A stretch of 36,609 bases of DNA from Beijerinckiaceae bacterium (GTDB lineage: Bacteria; Bacteroidota; Bacteroidia; Chitinophagales; Chitinophagaceae): the NCBI GenBank assembly GCA_903970475.1, contig CAJCIQ010000181.1, forward strand, positions 1-36,609, read 5' to 3'. The notes under the pieces were generated by a model. The model searched no databases. It was not told where the DNA came from and was given only the letters and a program-made list of their open reading frames with translations. Positions 16,799 to 25,020 of the stretch are shown piece by piece. Positions within the stretch are counted from its first letter, which is position 1. Each line of letters opens with the position of its first letter. Position numbers and translations under genes: made by a program.

Positions 16799-17908
16799 TC
16801 AGGGATTGGAATAGAATTGTTGAACCAAAGAAACAACTTCATTGACCTTTTCTTCACTTAGCCCAGGCCATAGGGGCAGGCTAAGGCTGGTAGCAGCCAG
16901 CTCTTCCGCAATGGGGAAATCCCCTTTTTGGTAACCCAGGTCTTGATAGGCCTGCTGAAGATGAGGTGGTACCGGATAATGGATAATGGTCCCTATGCCA
17001 TTTGCGGTCAAATAGGCCATTAGCTCATCCCTGCGGTTGGTCCGGATAACATAGGCATGGTAGACATGGGTTGCTCCCGGAGCCGTATAAGGCAGCACCA
17101 AATCACCCGTATGCTGCAAACCCCGTTGATAGCTTTCGGCGATCTGGCAACGGGATTGGGTCCATTGATTCAACCGGGGCAACTTCACTTTCAGGAAGGC
17201 TGCCTGTAGTTCATCCAGTCGCATATTATGCCCAATGGCCTCGTTATAATACTTCTTCTTAGACCCATAATTCCTCAGCATGCTGATCTTATCTGCCAGG
17301 GCGGCATCATTGGTGGTGATGGCTCCTGCATCCCCCAATGCACCCAGGTTTTTTGCCGGGTAAAAACTAGTCGCATTCGCATGTCCCCAGGCTCCAGTGA
17401 TTTTACCCTGATAGGTTGCTCCATGGGCCTGAGCGTTATCTTCCACGACAAATAACCCATGTTGATTAGCCAAGTCCATAATTGGCCCCATCTCACAAGA
17501 TTGTCCGTAGAGATGCACAGGCATAATGGCCTTGGTTTTAGGCGTAATTGCTGCCGCTATCTTGCTGGGATCCAGGTTATAGGTGCGCTTGTCCGGCTCC
17601 ACAAATATGGGTTGGGCGCCTACATATGATATAGCCAATACGGTAGCGATATAGGTATTGGAAGGGACAATCACTTCGTCTCCCGGCCCAACATCCAAGG
17701 CTTTCAGAGAGAGGAACAAAGCATCCAATCCATTGCTGATCCCTTTACAATAGGAAGTGCTGCTAAATCCAGCATAAAGCTGTTCAAACTCGTCAACCTG
17801 TTTACCCAATACATACCAGGCATTGTCATACACTTCCAGAAAGGCGCGATTCATATCCTCCCTTATATCATCATGCATACCAGAAAAGGACACATATGGG
17901 ATTTTCAT
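16799..17908 (-). CDS. DegT-family sugar 3-aminotransferase, FdtB/QdtB-like
   Basis: The 369-aa PLP enzyme shows the FdtB/QdtB-type signature: [53 protein letters not shown], and the Schiff-base Lys in [16 protein letters not shown]. The late segment [23 protein letters not shown] is also typical. Those enzymes aminate C3 of dTDP-3-keto-6-deoxyhexose. The next genes upstream are an acetyltransferase (ATGA overlap at 17905-17908) and two ketoisomerase-like cupins, which completes an Fdt/Qdt-style set. It is also related to WbpE/WlbC, the aminotransferase for UDP-3-keto-GlcNAcA. No separate WbpE is seen in this window, so one enzyme might serve both pathways. Family and 3-amino chemistry are well supported; the exact sugar is inferred. 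Confidence 0.9.
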   Translation of the reverse strand: MKIPYVSFSGMHDDIREDMNRAFLEVYDNAWYVLGKQVDEFEQLYAGFSSTSYCKGISNGLDALFLSLKALDVGPGDEVIVPSNTYIATVLAISYVGAQPIFVEPDKRTYNLDPSKIAAAITPKTKAIMPVHLYGQSCEMGPIMDLANQHGLFVVEDNAQAHGATYQGKITGAWGHANATSFYPAKNLGALGDAGAITTNDAALADKISMLRNYGSKKKYYNEAIGHNMRLDELQAAFLKVKLPRLNQWTQSRCQIAESYQRGLQHTGDLVLPYTAPGATHVYHAYVIRTNRRDELMAYLTANGIGTIIHYPVPPHLQQAYQDLGYQKGDFPIAEELAATSLSLPLWPGLSEEKVNEVVSLVQQFYSNP

Positions 17909-18480
17909 TCTTCAATGAGTTTATTGTTGATCACCTTGTATTGTTTGCCCGCGACATCCATCCATATTCCCGATGGTTGTAAGGCCAGTTTCCTCCCTTC
18001 CTTATCGACCCAACCACTAATCTTTGCAGGGTTACCCTTTACCAATGCATGTGGGGGGACATCCTTGGTAACCACGCTACCCGCTGCCACCACCGCATAG
18101 GCCCCTACTATGCTTCCACCTAATACAATGGCCCCTGCCCCAATGGAACAGCCATGTTCCAGAAGGGTATGTTGAAAGGCATCGGGGTAGCGTTTGGATC
18201 GGGGATATTTGTCATTGGTAAAAGAGGCATTAGGGCCTATAAAAACGTTGTCCTCCACCCGCATTCCATTGAAAAGATATACACCTGGTTTAAGGGTGAC
18301 ATTGTTGCCAATAACAACATCCGATTCAATAAAAGTGTGGCAATTAATATTACATCCTGAGCCAATCTTTGCGCCCTGGAGGATAATGGAGAATTGCCAG
18401 ACAAGTGTTCCAGGCCCAATATCCTTGGTTTGCACCTCGGCACTGGGATGGATAGAGGGACTATGTTCCTGCTTCATCAT
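17905..18480 (-). CDS. Hexapeptide-repeat sugar N-acetyltransferase, FdtC/WlbB-like
   Basis: This is a left-handed beta-helix acyltransferase of 191 aa with many isoleucine/valine hexapeptide repeats ([49 protein letters not shown]) and the closing [21 protein letters not shown] typical of the family. An open frame extends to 18576, but that would overlap the upstream cupin gene by 100 bp. The ATG at 18480 overlaps its stop as ATGA and gives a normal N-terminus, so I chose it; ATG at 18477 is also possible. Predicted role: acetyl-CoA-dependent N-acetylation of the 3-amino group made by the adjacent aminotransferase. It is a clear homologue of the protein at 27955-28536, including the C-terminal Lys-Tyr-Lys...Asn-Asn tail. 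Confidence 0.88.
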   Translation of the reverse strand: MMKQEHSPSIHPSAEVQTKDIGPGTLVWQFSIILQGAKIGSGCNINCHTFIESDVVIGNNVTLKPGVYLFNGMRVEDNVFIGPNASFTNDKYPRSKRYPDAFQHTLLEHGCSIGAGAIVLGGSIVGAYAVVAAGSVVTKDVPPHALVKGNPAKISGWVDKEGRKLALQPSGIWMDVAGKQYKVINNKLIEE

Positions 18481-18905
18481 GATGGTAACGTTGTTTGGCC
18501 AATCCAGTCCAGATATTCCTGATAATCCCTTATGTAATCCGATTCGGAATAAACATGCGAGGTAAATACCAGGCAAATGGAGCCGGAAGAGAAATTCACT
18601 TCAGAGGCCCAGATACCCGGAGGTATATGCAATCCCATATAGGGGCGATTGAGTTGCACCATGCGCTGGGTTTTGCCATCATTGAGTAACACCTCAAAAG
18701 CACCTCCCGCTGCTACCAGAAACTGGTGACAGGTTTTATGGGCATGCGCACCCCTGGATTCTCCTCCAGGTATATCATAGAGGTAGAATACCCGCTTTGT
18801 TTCGAAAGGAATGCTTTCCGTACCTTCTACCACAGAAATATGACCCTTTCCAGTATCCAACCGGTTCAGGTAAATCAACGCACAGTCAAATACAGTCTTG
18901 CTCAT
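18477..18905 (-). CDS. Sugar 3,4-ketoisomerase-like cupin (FdtA/QdtA/WxcM family), canonical copy
   Basis: The 142-aa single-domain cupin contains RVFYLYDIPGGESRGAHAHK, with the HxH pair H54 and H56 that is implicated in catalysis in FdtA/QdtA, followed by H60, and the strand LNRPYMGLHIPPGIW. The family converts dTDP-4-keto-6-deoxyglucose to the 3-keto isomer in the first committed step to Fuc3N or Qui3N sugars. It is coupled by ATGA overlaps to the acetyltransferase downstream and to a second cupin upstream (18902-18905). No RmlA or RmlB gene is present in the window, so the dTDP-sugar precursor would come from elsewhere in the genome. Confidence 0.88.
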   Translation of the reverse strand: MSKTVFDCALIYLNRLDTGKGHISVVEGTESIPFETKRVFYLYDIPGGESRGAHAHKTCHQFLVAAGGAFEVLLNDGKTQRMVQLNRPYMGLHIPPGIWASEVNFSSGSICLVFTSHVYSESDYIRDYQEYLDWIGQTTLPS

Positions 18906-19315
18906 AACTGGGTTTTGTTGGAAAGAGCGGCATATGCATCATAATCGTATATATAGTCATTCCTGTCGAATGGGGTATTTGCCAGGTGCAAGGCAAGGGA
19001 ATTGGTAGAAAAATTCTCCATATGCCTCCAGGTATAAGCAGGAAGATATAACCCGTAATAGGAACGGTTCAATTGGAATTTCTCTTCAGCGCCATCCAGC
19101 CTACGGACAACAACGTCAAAGCTTCCGCTCAAGGCAACGATGATTTCTTCTTGCTTGTGATACGCATGTCCTCCCCGCGTCTCTCCTCCAGGAACGTCAT
19201 AAGTCCAAAAAACCCTTTTCAGATCAAAGGGAAGTTGGGAGGGGGCTTGCAGGAACGTAAGGTTTCCCCTTGGGTCCAGGATTTTGGGAAAAGATATTAT
19301 GCGGGCACCGTCCAT
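18902..19315 (-). CDS. Second ketoisomerase-like cupin (WxcM/FdtA family), diverged active site
   Basis: The 137-aa cupin aligns without gaps to its downstream neighbour across the core (RVFWTYDVPGGETRGGHAYHK versus the HAHK copy; quoted in part). The first His (H50) is kept, but the second is Tyr52, and the following His is Glu56. The strand LNRSYYGLYLPAYTWRHMENFS is family-typical. I recall HAY-type variants as common in Bacteroidota WxcM-like proteins, so this is probably a functional subclass rather than a broken copy. It might set a different stereochemical outcome, act on another nucleotide sugar, or partner the first cupin. Its end overlaps the next gene by 4 bases and its start overlaps the flippase end by 19 bases. 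Confidence 0.85.
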   Translation of the reverse strand: MDGARIISFPKILDPRGNLTFLQAPSQLPFDLKRVFWTYDVPGGETRGGHAYHKQEEIIVALSGSFDVVVRRLDGAEEKFQLNRSYYGLYLPAYTWRHMENFSTNSLALHLANTPFDRNDYIYDYDAYAALSNKTQL

Positions 19316-20781
19316 GGCTTCATTTTTTTAGTGATGCCGCCCAGTACAAGCGCTCTGAAGTCGCTTATCTGGGGCAGCCCAAATAATAAAAAACCGGTCA
19401 AATACACGATGCTATAGACCAGGCAAACGAGGATGATCCGAATGGGACAGGCCATGGTCATCACTGTATGGGTATCGAGGTATCGACTAAATAAATAAGC
19501 GGGGATGGCACTCAGGGCCGTGATGGCGAATAGAGGCCCTACGTCCCTCAACTGCTTAATGAGGGGGTAATTCACCAATGTACCGGCCACATAACCGTTC
19601 ACGACAAACAAGATAAAAGAGGAGGCAATCTGATAATAAAGCAGCCCCTTCACCCCAAATGGGTAAATGCAACAAATGCCAATGGTGATAATCACTTTCT
19701 CCAAAACAACTACCTTCAGCAGCAGGTCACTGCGCCCTTTGACCATGAGCACATTTTGAAAATACCCGTTTCCGGCCACGACCATACCAACCACGCATAA
19801 TAGCCTGAAATAGGGAACAGCGGGAAGCCATTTATCCGTCAACATCCATTGGAACAAGGGTACGGCCACCAAGATCATCATCATCATCAGGGGCAGCAAT
19901 AAAAACAATGCCTGTTGCATGAGTTTCCGGCAAGCCAGCAATAATTTATCGGTATCGTTCTGGATGGATGAAAATGCAGGGAAGGCAACCTTAGTCAGCG
20001 CCTCATAGAAATTATTGACGGGGATCATGACGAAGGTGTAAGACCTGGTATAATACCCCACCTGGGCCGCAGGATAAAACCTGCTGATAAAAACGGTATA
20101 GATATTCTGAAAAATCCGCTCTAGTAAAGTGGAGGCCAGAATGTTCGCCCCAAAAGTAAAATGCTTTTTAAATCTTACCCGGCTAAACTGCAAAACGGGA
20201 GCCCATCCCGAAATAATCCATAATAATGCCGCATATAAAGCCGCCTGAATGAGGTTCATCCAAACCAGGCTCCAAACCCCATATCCTTTAAAAGCAAGGT
20301 AAATGCCCAGGGCTCCGCTGATGACTTCTGAGGGGATCAAAGCAATGGACAGTTTTTTAAAATCCATTTCTTTGGTAAGCCGGGTAATCTGCACCCCACC
20401 CAAAGCATACACGATGATGGTCAACATATATACCCTGAGGATGGTGGTCAAAATGGGCTGATGAAAAAATTCAGCAATGAAGGGGGCTGCCAGGTACAAC
20501 ATTCCGTAGAGTGTAATACCAATCACCATATTGGACAGGAAAGTCGTTGCATAGTCCAATTCATCCGGTTGTTCGGTCCTGATAACAGAAGCCCCTAGGC
20601 CGCCGCCTACTACGGCTTCACCCACTGCAATAAATATGGCCACCATTCCAATTAATCCGAATTGATCGGGACCCATCAAACGGGCCAGGATAACAGATAC
20701 CACCAGGTTAAGCCCCAACATGGTAAACTGTTGGCCAAAAGACCAGAACAAACCTGATATGGTCTTCTTCTTAATGCTCAT
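19297..20781 (-). CDS. Wzx-type lipid-linked oligosaccharide flippase (MOP/PST family)
   Basis: The 494-aa protein has about 12-14 hydrophobic segments and the PST/Wzx N-terminal pattern: KKKTISGLFWSFGQQ, then LVVSVILARLMGPDQFGLIGM. It has a mid-protein amphipathic GANILASTLLERIFQNIYTVFI and a hydrophobic C-terminal half. MOP-superfamily flippases move undecaprenyl-linked repeat units to the periplasmic face. It is embedded between the 4-epimerase (11-bp overlap at 20771-20781) and the cupin cassette. Together with Wza, Wzc and the Wzy candidate, it indicates the Wzx/Wzy-dependent route. Family assignment is confident. Confidence 0.92.
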   Translation of the reverse strand: MSIKKKTISGLFWSFGQQFTMLGLNLVVSVILARLMGPDQFGLIGMVAIFIAVGEAVVGGGLGASVIRTEQPDELDYATTFLSNMVIGITLYGMLYLAAPFIAEFFHQPILTTILRVYMLTIIVYALGGVQITRLTKEMDFKKLSIALIPSEVISGALGIYLAFKGYGVWSLVWMNLIQAALYAALLWIISGWAPVLQFSRVRFKKHFTFGANILASTLLERIFQNIYTVFISRFYPAAQVGYYTRSYTFVMIPVNNFYEALTKVAFPAFSSIQNDTDKLLLACRKLMQQALFLLLPLMMMMILVAVPLFQWMLTDKWLPAVPYFRLLCVVGMVVAGNGYFQNVLMVKGRSDLLLKVVVLEKVIITIGICCIYPFGVKGLLYYQIASSFILFVVNGYVAGTLVNYPLIKQLRDVGPLFAITALSAIPAYLFSRYLDTHTVMTMACPIRIILVCLVYSIVYLTGFLLFGLPQISDFRALVLGGITKKMKPWTVPA

Positions 20782-21760
20782 TCCTATACCAGTTAAGGGT
20801 TATTTCCAAACCCGTTTCAATATTGAAAAATGGCTTGTATTGGAGTAAGCGGGCGGCCTTGTCTATATTGGCCAGGGATTTGCGTATGTCCCCTTGCCTC
20901 GGCGGCATATAGGTTGGTTTGAGGACATTGCCGGTTTTCTCAGCCAGTATGTTCCACAATTGGTTGAGGGAGGTTTTATCTCCACAGGCTATATTAAATA
21001 CTTCGTGCCGGTTTAATTTCTGTCCTTCGGTCAGGGCACGGATATTTGCCTGCACGGCGTTTTCTACAAAGGTGAAATCCCTGGTTTGCTCCCCATCTCC
21101 ATGGATCATAGGAGAACGGTTTTCCAATGCTGCACGCATAAACAGTGGTATGACCGCAGCGTAGGGACCATCAGGGTCTTGACGGGGCCCGAATACGTTG
21201 AAGTACCTCAGGCCTATGGTATGAAATCCGTAAAGATCCGAGTATACCTGGGCATACAGCTCATTGACGAATTTAGTGACGGCATAGGGTGAAAGCGGGC
21301 GTCCGATTTTGCCTTCTACCTTGGGTAATTCCATGGAATCACCGTAGGTGCTAGAGGAAGCAGCGTAGACCATTTTAATGATACCCGTTTGCTCCTTAGC
21401 GGCCTGTAAGACCTGTAGGTGCCCTTTGATATTGACCTCATTGGTGGTTACAGGATCTTTAATGGATCTGGGCACAGATCCTAATGCCGCCTGATGGGAG
21501 ACAAATTGTACCCCCTGGCAGGCCTTGATACAGGTATCCATGTCCCTTATATCCCCCTCCATCCATTCGAACCCTGGATAATCCAGGAACGCCCGAATAT
21601 TTTCAAACTTTCCCGTGGAGAGGTTATCCAGGACCCGGATCTTTCCTGCGCCGTATTTAATAAGGTAGGCAACCAGGTTTGAGCCAATGAAACCAGCTCC
21701 CCCTGTAACAAGAAAGGTGTTTCCCGAAATAGAACCTGTATGGTAGGGTTGATTAAACAT
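20771..21760 (-). CDS. NAD-dependent UDP-sugar 4-epimerase, WbpP/TviC-like
   Basis: This is an extended SDR of 329 aa with the Rossmann motif VTGGAGFIGSN near 19-29, the WbpP-type HQAALGSVPRSIKDP, AASSSTYGD with the catalytic Ser, and the YxxxK pair in SPYAVTK. WbpP/TviC-type enzymes epimerise C4 of UDP-GlcNAc or UDP-GlcNAcA to the galacto form. Paired with the TviB/WbpO-like dehydrogenase at 28545-29852, it would give UDP-GalNAcA. Its start overlaps the Wzc gene by 8 bases and its end overlaps wzx by 11. The 4-epimerase role is well supported; preference for the acid or neutral sugar is not readable. Confidence 0.88.
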   Translation of the reverse strand: MFNQPYHTGSISGNTFLVTGGAGFIGSNLVAYLIKYGAGKIRVLDNLSTGKFENIRAFLDYPGFEWMEGDIRDMDTCIKACQGVQFVSHQAALGSVPRSIKDPVTTNEVNIKGHLQVLQAAKEQTGIIKMVYAASSSTYGDSMELPKVEGKIGRPLSPYAVTKFVNELYAQVYSDLYGFHTIGLRYFNVFGPRQDPDGPYAAVIPLFMRAALENRSPMIHGDGEQTRDFTFVENAVQANIRALTEGQKLNRHEVFNIACGDKTSLNQLWNILAEKTGNVLKPTYMPPRQGDIRKSLANIDKAARLLQYKPFFNIETGLEITLNWYRNEH

Positions 21761-24149
21761 GATTTTTCTTTAGAAAGATTCGCTTCCACAAACCAGGTTT
21801 TTCTTCGGTCCCGTTGGAATAATACCCGCTTGAATAGCCATAACCGTAGCCATACCCATAGCCATTACCAGCCCCGCTTTTCTTGCGAATGTCATTGAGG
21901 ATGATGGACAGTCCTTTCATCTTTTTATGGGCAAAGAGGTCTTCGACTATAGAAAGCTGTTCTTTGGAAGTGTAATTCTGCCTGGCCACATAAATGCAGG
22001 TATCCGCATAGGCTGCCAGGGTCAATGCATCCGTAACCAGTCCTATGGGTGGCGTATCCATTACGATGTAGTCAAAATTAGCATACAAGTATTCAAACAG
22101 GTCCCTGGTCTTATCCTGCATTAATAACTCCGCCGGATTTGGCGGGAGGGGACCGGAACTGATCAGGTAGAGATCCGGATGATCGGGCACCGGAACCGGC
22201 AGGTACTTCAATTCAGCACCAGAAGCAACGTAGTTGGAAAATCCATGGTGGTTGGACATATCCAGCTCCTGTGATAAGCGGGGCTTGCGCAAATCCAGTT
22301 CCATTAATGCCACTTTCTTTCCTGAAATAGCCAAAGAGTTAGCCAGGTTCAGCGCAATAAATGACTTCCCTTCCCCGCTGATACTACTGGTAACCAATAT
22401 GACATTGTGCGCCTTTCCCGTGAGCATAAACTGTAGGTTGGCACGTATAGCCCTGAATTGTTCCGCCAGTCCGCTACGCGCTCCCTTTTCAACCACCAGT
22501 GATTTTTGGGTATGGTTGTGCCCTATTTCACCCAGTATGGGTGTAGCAGTACGCATAACAACATCCTGACGACTCATGATCTTGTTATTCAATAACTCCT
22601 TCAGGATAATGACGGAGGCGGGGATAAGTAATCCCAGGCCCAGGCAAGTCAAATAGATATTGGGACGATTGGGTTTGAAGGGCACAGCCGCCGCTACAGC
22701 AGGCTCTATCAACCTGGAGTTGGATAGGGTGCCCGACTTGGAGATAGCCGTTTCTTCCCGCTTCTGGAGCAGAAACAGGTACAACTGCTGTTTAATGGTT
22801 TGGTCCCTGGAAATTTCCAGGAATGCCCTTTCTTTTGCTGGTACACCCGCTATCAATCCCTTTGCCTGGTCAAGCCTATTGGTCAAATTGGAGGCCGTCA
22901 CCTTCAAGTTGTTTTTGACGTTTTCCAGGGAGGACAACAGGTCCCGTTTAAGGGTATCCAACTGGGCATTCATCTCTACAATCAAAGGGTTTTTAGGCTT
23001 GGAAACCGCCAACTGATTATCTCTTTCCACCACCAGCATATTATACCTGGTGACCAAGCCCCTGTATTCGGGATCTTCTACCACCAGTGAGGGGGGTACC
23101 ACCCTATGAATTTTGCTCTGAATATAATCCTCCACAGAATTGATCACATCCTGTTGAATACGTTGCTGAACCAGGTCCTTTTCCAGGTCCTGTTCATTCT
23201 GCTCCATTGCCTTTGTCTGGGAAGAAAGGTCTGTAACATGATTAGCCGTTTTGAAATCCTGAATATTCTTTTCTACACCTGAGAGCTCCTTCTGAACAAT
23301 GTTGAGCCTATTATTGATAAAATCAATCGTGTTGTCAGCCGTTGTATTCTGGTCCTCTACATTAGCCTTGGAATAAACTTCATATAACGTGTTGAGCACA
23401 TCTTTACCCCTCTGGGGGATCGGGTCCGAGATCTCCATCTCAATCACATCCGTTCCGTCTGTACCCTGATAAATCTTAGTACTGTTGATAAAGCCTGAAG
23501 TTGTCGCATCTTCAGGTGAAATACTTAATAGGTACTCTCCCGCCTTGAAAAAATGCCCTTCGTTCTTGTTGATGACAAATGTGGCCTGGGAAGTGCTCAC
23601 CGTGTCTCCCCAATGATACAATCCGTTTTTTTCTCCCTGACTGAGCACGACTCCTGTTCCCTGGGGATCTATTGTAACATGCCAGGAAGCTCCCGTGGCA
23701 CTGCTGTACATATCGAGCAGGTTCACTTCAAAGGGTGCATTATGATACAGCTCCGAATGTTTAAAATGCCCCAAAGACCAGCAGGTGACATTCAATTGGA
23801 GCTGGTGTATGGTCCTTTGCATCATCAGTTTGGTCCTTAACACTTCCAGTTCGTTGCCTACATCATTATCGTTGTTGATGATGTTCAATTGTTGGAGCTC
23901 CTGATCCTGGGAACTGCTGCTGGGTTTCTTAATGAGGAATCTTGAATGAATATTATAAATAGGTACGCTGTACCTGAGGTATATTTTTGAACCAACGCCA
24001 AATAGCACCACGGAAATAAACAGCCAATACCAATTTCTCAGCAGACTTGAAAGGATGTCTTTAACCATATTTAGCTCCGTGGCGCCGGCGGGTCTGGAGC
24101 CAGAGGCAGGGTTATGGGACTTTTCTTCAATGGGTATGGGGCCGTTCAT
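21753..24149 (-). CDS. Wzc-like polysaccharide co-polymerase with BY-kinase domain
   Basis: The 798-aa protein has a first membrane segment at about 40-58 and a Wzz-type periplasmic region with long coiled coils (about 275-470). A second membrane segment lies at about 498-518, followed by a cytoplasmic tyrosine kinase domain. The Walker A reads SSISGEGKS (588-596), the A' motif MELDLRKP (616-623) and the Walker B IVMDTPP (695-701). The tail holds alternating Gly-Tyr residues (764-777) as autophosphorylation sites. Such proteins control chain length and couple polymerisation to export through Wza by cycling Tyr phosphorylation. It follows wza by 2 bp, the usual pairing. No cognate Wzb phosphatase gene is present in the window. 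Confidence 0.95.
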   Translation of the reverse strand: MNGPIPIEEKSHNPASGSRPAGATELNMVKDILSSLLRNWYWLFISVVLFGVGSKIYLRYSVPIYNIHSRFLIKKPSSSSQDQELQQLNIINNDNDVGNELEVLRTKLMMQRTIHQLQLNVTCWSLGHFKHSELYHNAPFEVNLLDMYSSATGASWHVTIDPQGTGVVLSQGEKNGLYHWGDTVSTSQATFVINKNEGHFFKAGEYLLSISPEDATTSGFINSTKIYQGTDGTDVIEMEISDPIPQRGKDVLNTLYEVYSKANVEDQNTTADNTIDFINNRLNIVQKELSGVEKNIQDFKTANHVTDLSSQTKAMEQNEQDLEKDLVQQRIQQDVINSVEDYIQSKIHRVVPPSLVVEDPEYRGLVTRYNMLVVERDNQLAVSKPKNPLIVEMNAQLDTLKRDLLSSLENVKNNLKVTASNLTNRLDQAKGLIAGVPAKERAFLEISRDQTIKQQLYLFLLQKREETAISKSGTLSNSRLIEPAVAAAVPFKPNRPNIYLTCLGLGLLIPASVIILKELLNNKIMSRQDVVMRTATPILGEIGHNHTQKSLVVEKGARSGLAEQFRAIRANLQFMLTGKAHNVILVTSSISGEGKSFIALNLANSLAISGKKVALMELDLRKPRLSQELDMSNHHGFSNYVASGAELKYLPVPVPDHPDLYLISSGPLPPNPAELLMQDKTRDLFEYLYANFDYIVMDTPPIGLVTDALTLAAYADTCIYVARQNYTSKEQLSIVEDLFAHKKMKGLSIILNDIRKKSGAGNGYGYGYGYGYSSGYYSNGTEEKPGLWKRIFLKKNHV

Positions 24150-24151
24150 AT

Positions 24152-24943
24152 CTATTTAGTCAGATAAATCAATGTTAGGAGGATGGCAAGGATCGCTGCG
24201 CCCAGTCCAAGGTTCCTGGACAACCGGTCATCGGCTGAAGCAGATTTGGACTTATTGGGTTGTACATACACGATGTCATTTTGCTTGAGATAGTAATACG
24301 GGGATAGAAATACTTTACTGGAAGTTAAATCCAGCCTGGCGAAGGTTCTTTTACCATTCTCTTCCCGGATAACCGTTATATTATCCCTGCGTCCATAAAT
24401 GGTAAGGTCTCCAGCCTTACCCAGTAAGTCCAGCAAAGTGGCATGCCCATCACTTATGGTGTAGGCTGCGGGCCTGGCCACTTCACCCAACACCGTGACT
24501 TTATAATTCAAGAATTGAATATTTACTACCGGATCCTTGAGGTAATCGTTTAACATCCTCGTAAGGGTATCTTTAAGGGCCATGGGGGTTAACCCGGCGG
24601 CTTTCACCCTTCCGAGGATAGGATACTCAATACAGCTATCTCCATAAACGGTATATCCCCTGGCGCTACTTGCTGAGGCGCCTTCCGCTCCGGAGGAGGA
24701 AGTTCCACCAAAGTTAAAGGTGGTTGATGATTGAGGGCTGGCACTACTCACGTAAATGTCCATGACATCAGCGGGTTGGATAGTAGCTTGCGTGCTCCTG
24801 ATGGAGTCCTGGACGTAAAACCGGGTTGTATCCTTGAGATCCTGAAAGTAGACGATCTTCCTGTATGGAGTGCAGGCGGTAAGCAATAAGAATGGTAATA
24901 CCGACAGGATACAGTAACACCCTTGGTTTTTCAAGTGCTTCAT
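24152..24943 (-). CDS. Polysaccharide export lipoprotein, Wza-like
   Basis: The 263-aa protein begins with a lipoprotein signal peptide ending LLLTAC, with Cys24 as the acylation site. A Poly_export domain follows (IQPADVMDIYVSS, then YTVYGDSCIEYPILGRVKAAGLTP) and one SLBB-like domain (VTVLGEVARPAAYTI and IYGRRDNITVIRE). The C-terminal hydrophobic helix LGLGAAILAILLTLIYL resembles the Bacteroidota type of Wza. It is shorter than E. coli Wza (about 380 aa), as is usual in Bacteroidota. It forms the outer-membrane/periplasmic channel for the polymer. A possible promoter sits just upstream at 24997-25004. Confidence 0.94.
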   Translation of the reverse strand: MKHLKNQGCYCILSVLPFLLLTACTPYRKIVYFQDLKDTTRFYVQDSIRSTQATIQPADVMDIYVSSASPQSSTTFNFGGTSSSGAEGASASSARGYTVYGDSCIEYPILGRVKAAGLTPMALKDTLTRMLNDYLKDPVVNIQFLNYKVTVLGEVARPAAYTISDGHATLLDLLGKAGDLTIYGRRDNITVIREENGKRTFARLDLTSSKVFLSPYYYLKQNDIVYVQPNKSKSASADDRLSRNLGLGAAILAILLTLIYLTK

Positions 24944-24973
24944 ACTAAAATGATCGCATAGGATTGGATTGAT

Positions 24974-24985
24974 GACAAAATTGTC
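24974..24985. promoter_or_regulatory. Small inverted repeat between candidate promoter and wza start
   Basis: GACAA and TTGTC arms are separated by two A residues, 31 bases before the wza ATG and just downstream of the -7-like box at 24997-25004. The position would suit an operator, but 5-bp arms arise often by chance, so this is tentative. Confidence 0.2.
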
Positions 24986-24996
24986 TCTACTAATAC

Positions 24997-25004
24997 CAAA
25001 AATA
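24997..25004 (-). promoter_or_regulatory. Candidate Bacteroidota -7 promoter box upstream of wza
   Basis: On the minus strand this reads TATTTTTG, matching the TAnnTTTG consensus for the -7 element used by the Bacteroidota main sigma factor. It lies in the 77-bp gap between asnB copy 2 and wza, the widest gap in this part of the locus, and would give a leader of roughly 45-50 nt. No TTG appears at the expected -33 distance, which lowers confidence. The box may be an internal promoter that boosts the export genes. Confidence 0.35.
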
Positions 25005-25020
25005 ATGATTTTTCATTCAT

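Noticed and set aside
18481..18576. Longer N-terminus for the FdtC-like acetyltransferase starting at 18576
   Set aside because: It would overlap the cupin gene by 100 bp and adds residues absent from the family; the ATG at 18480 overlapping the stop as ATGA fits the locus pattern.
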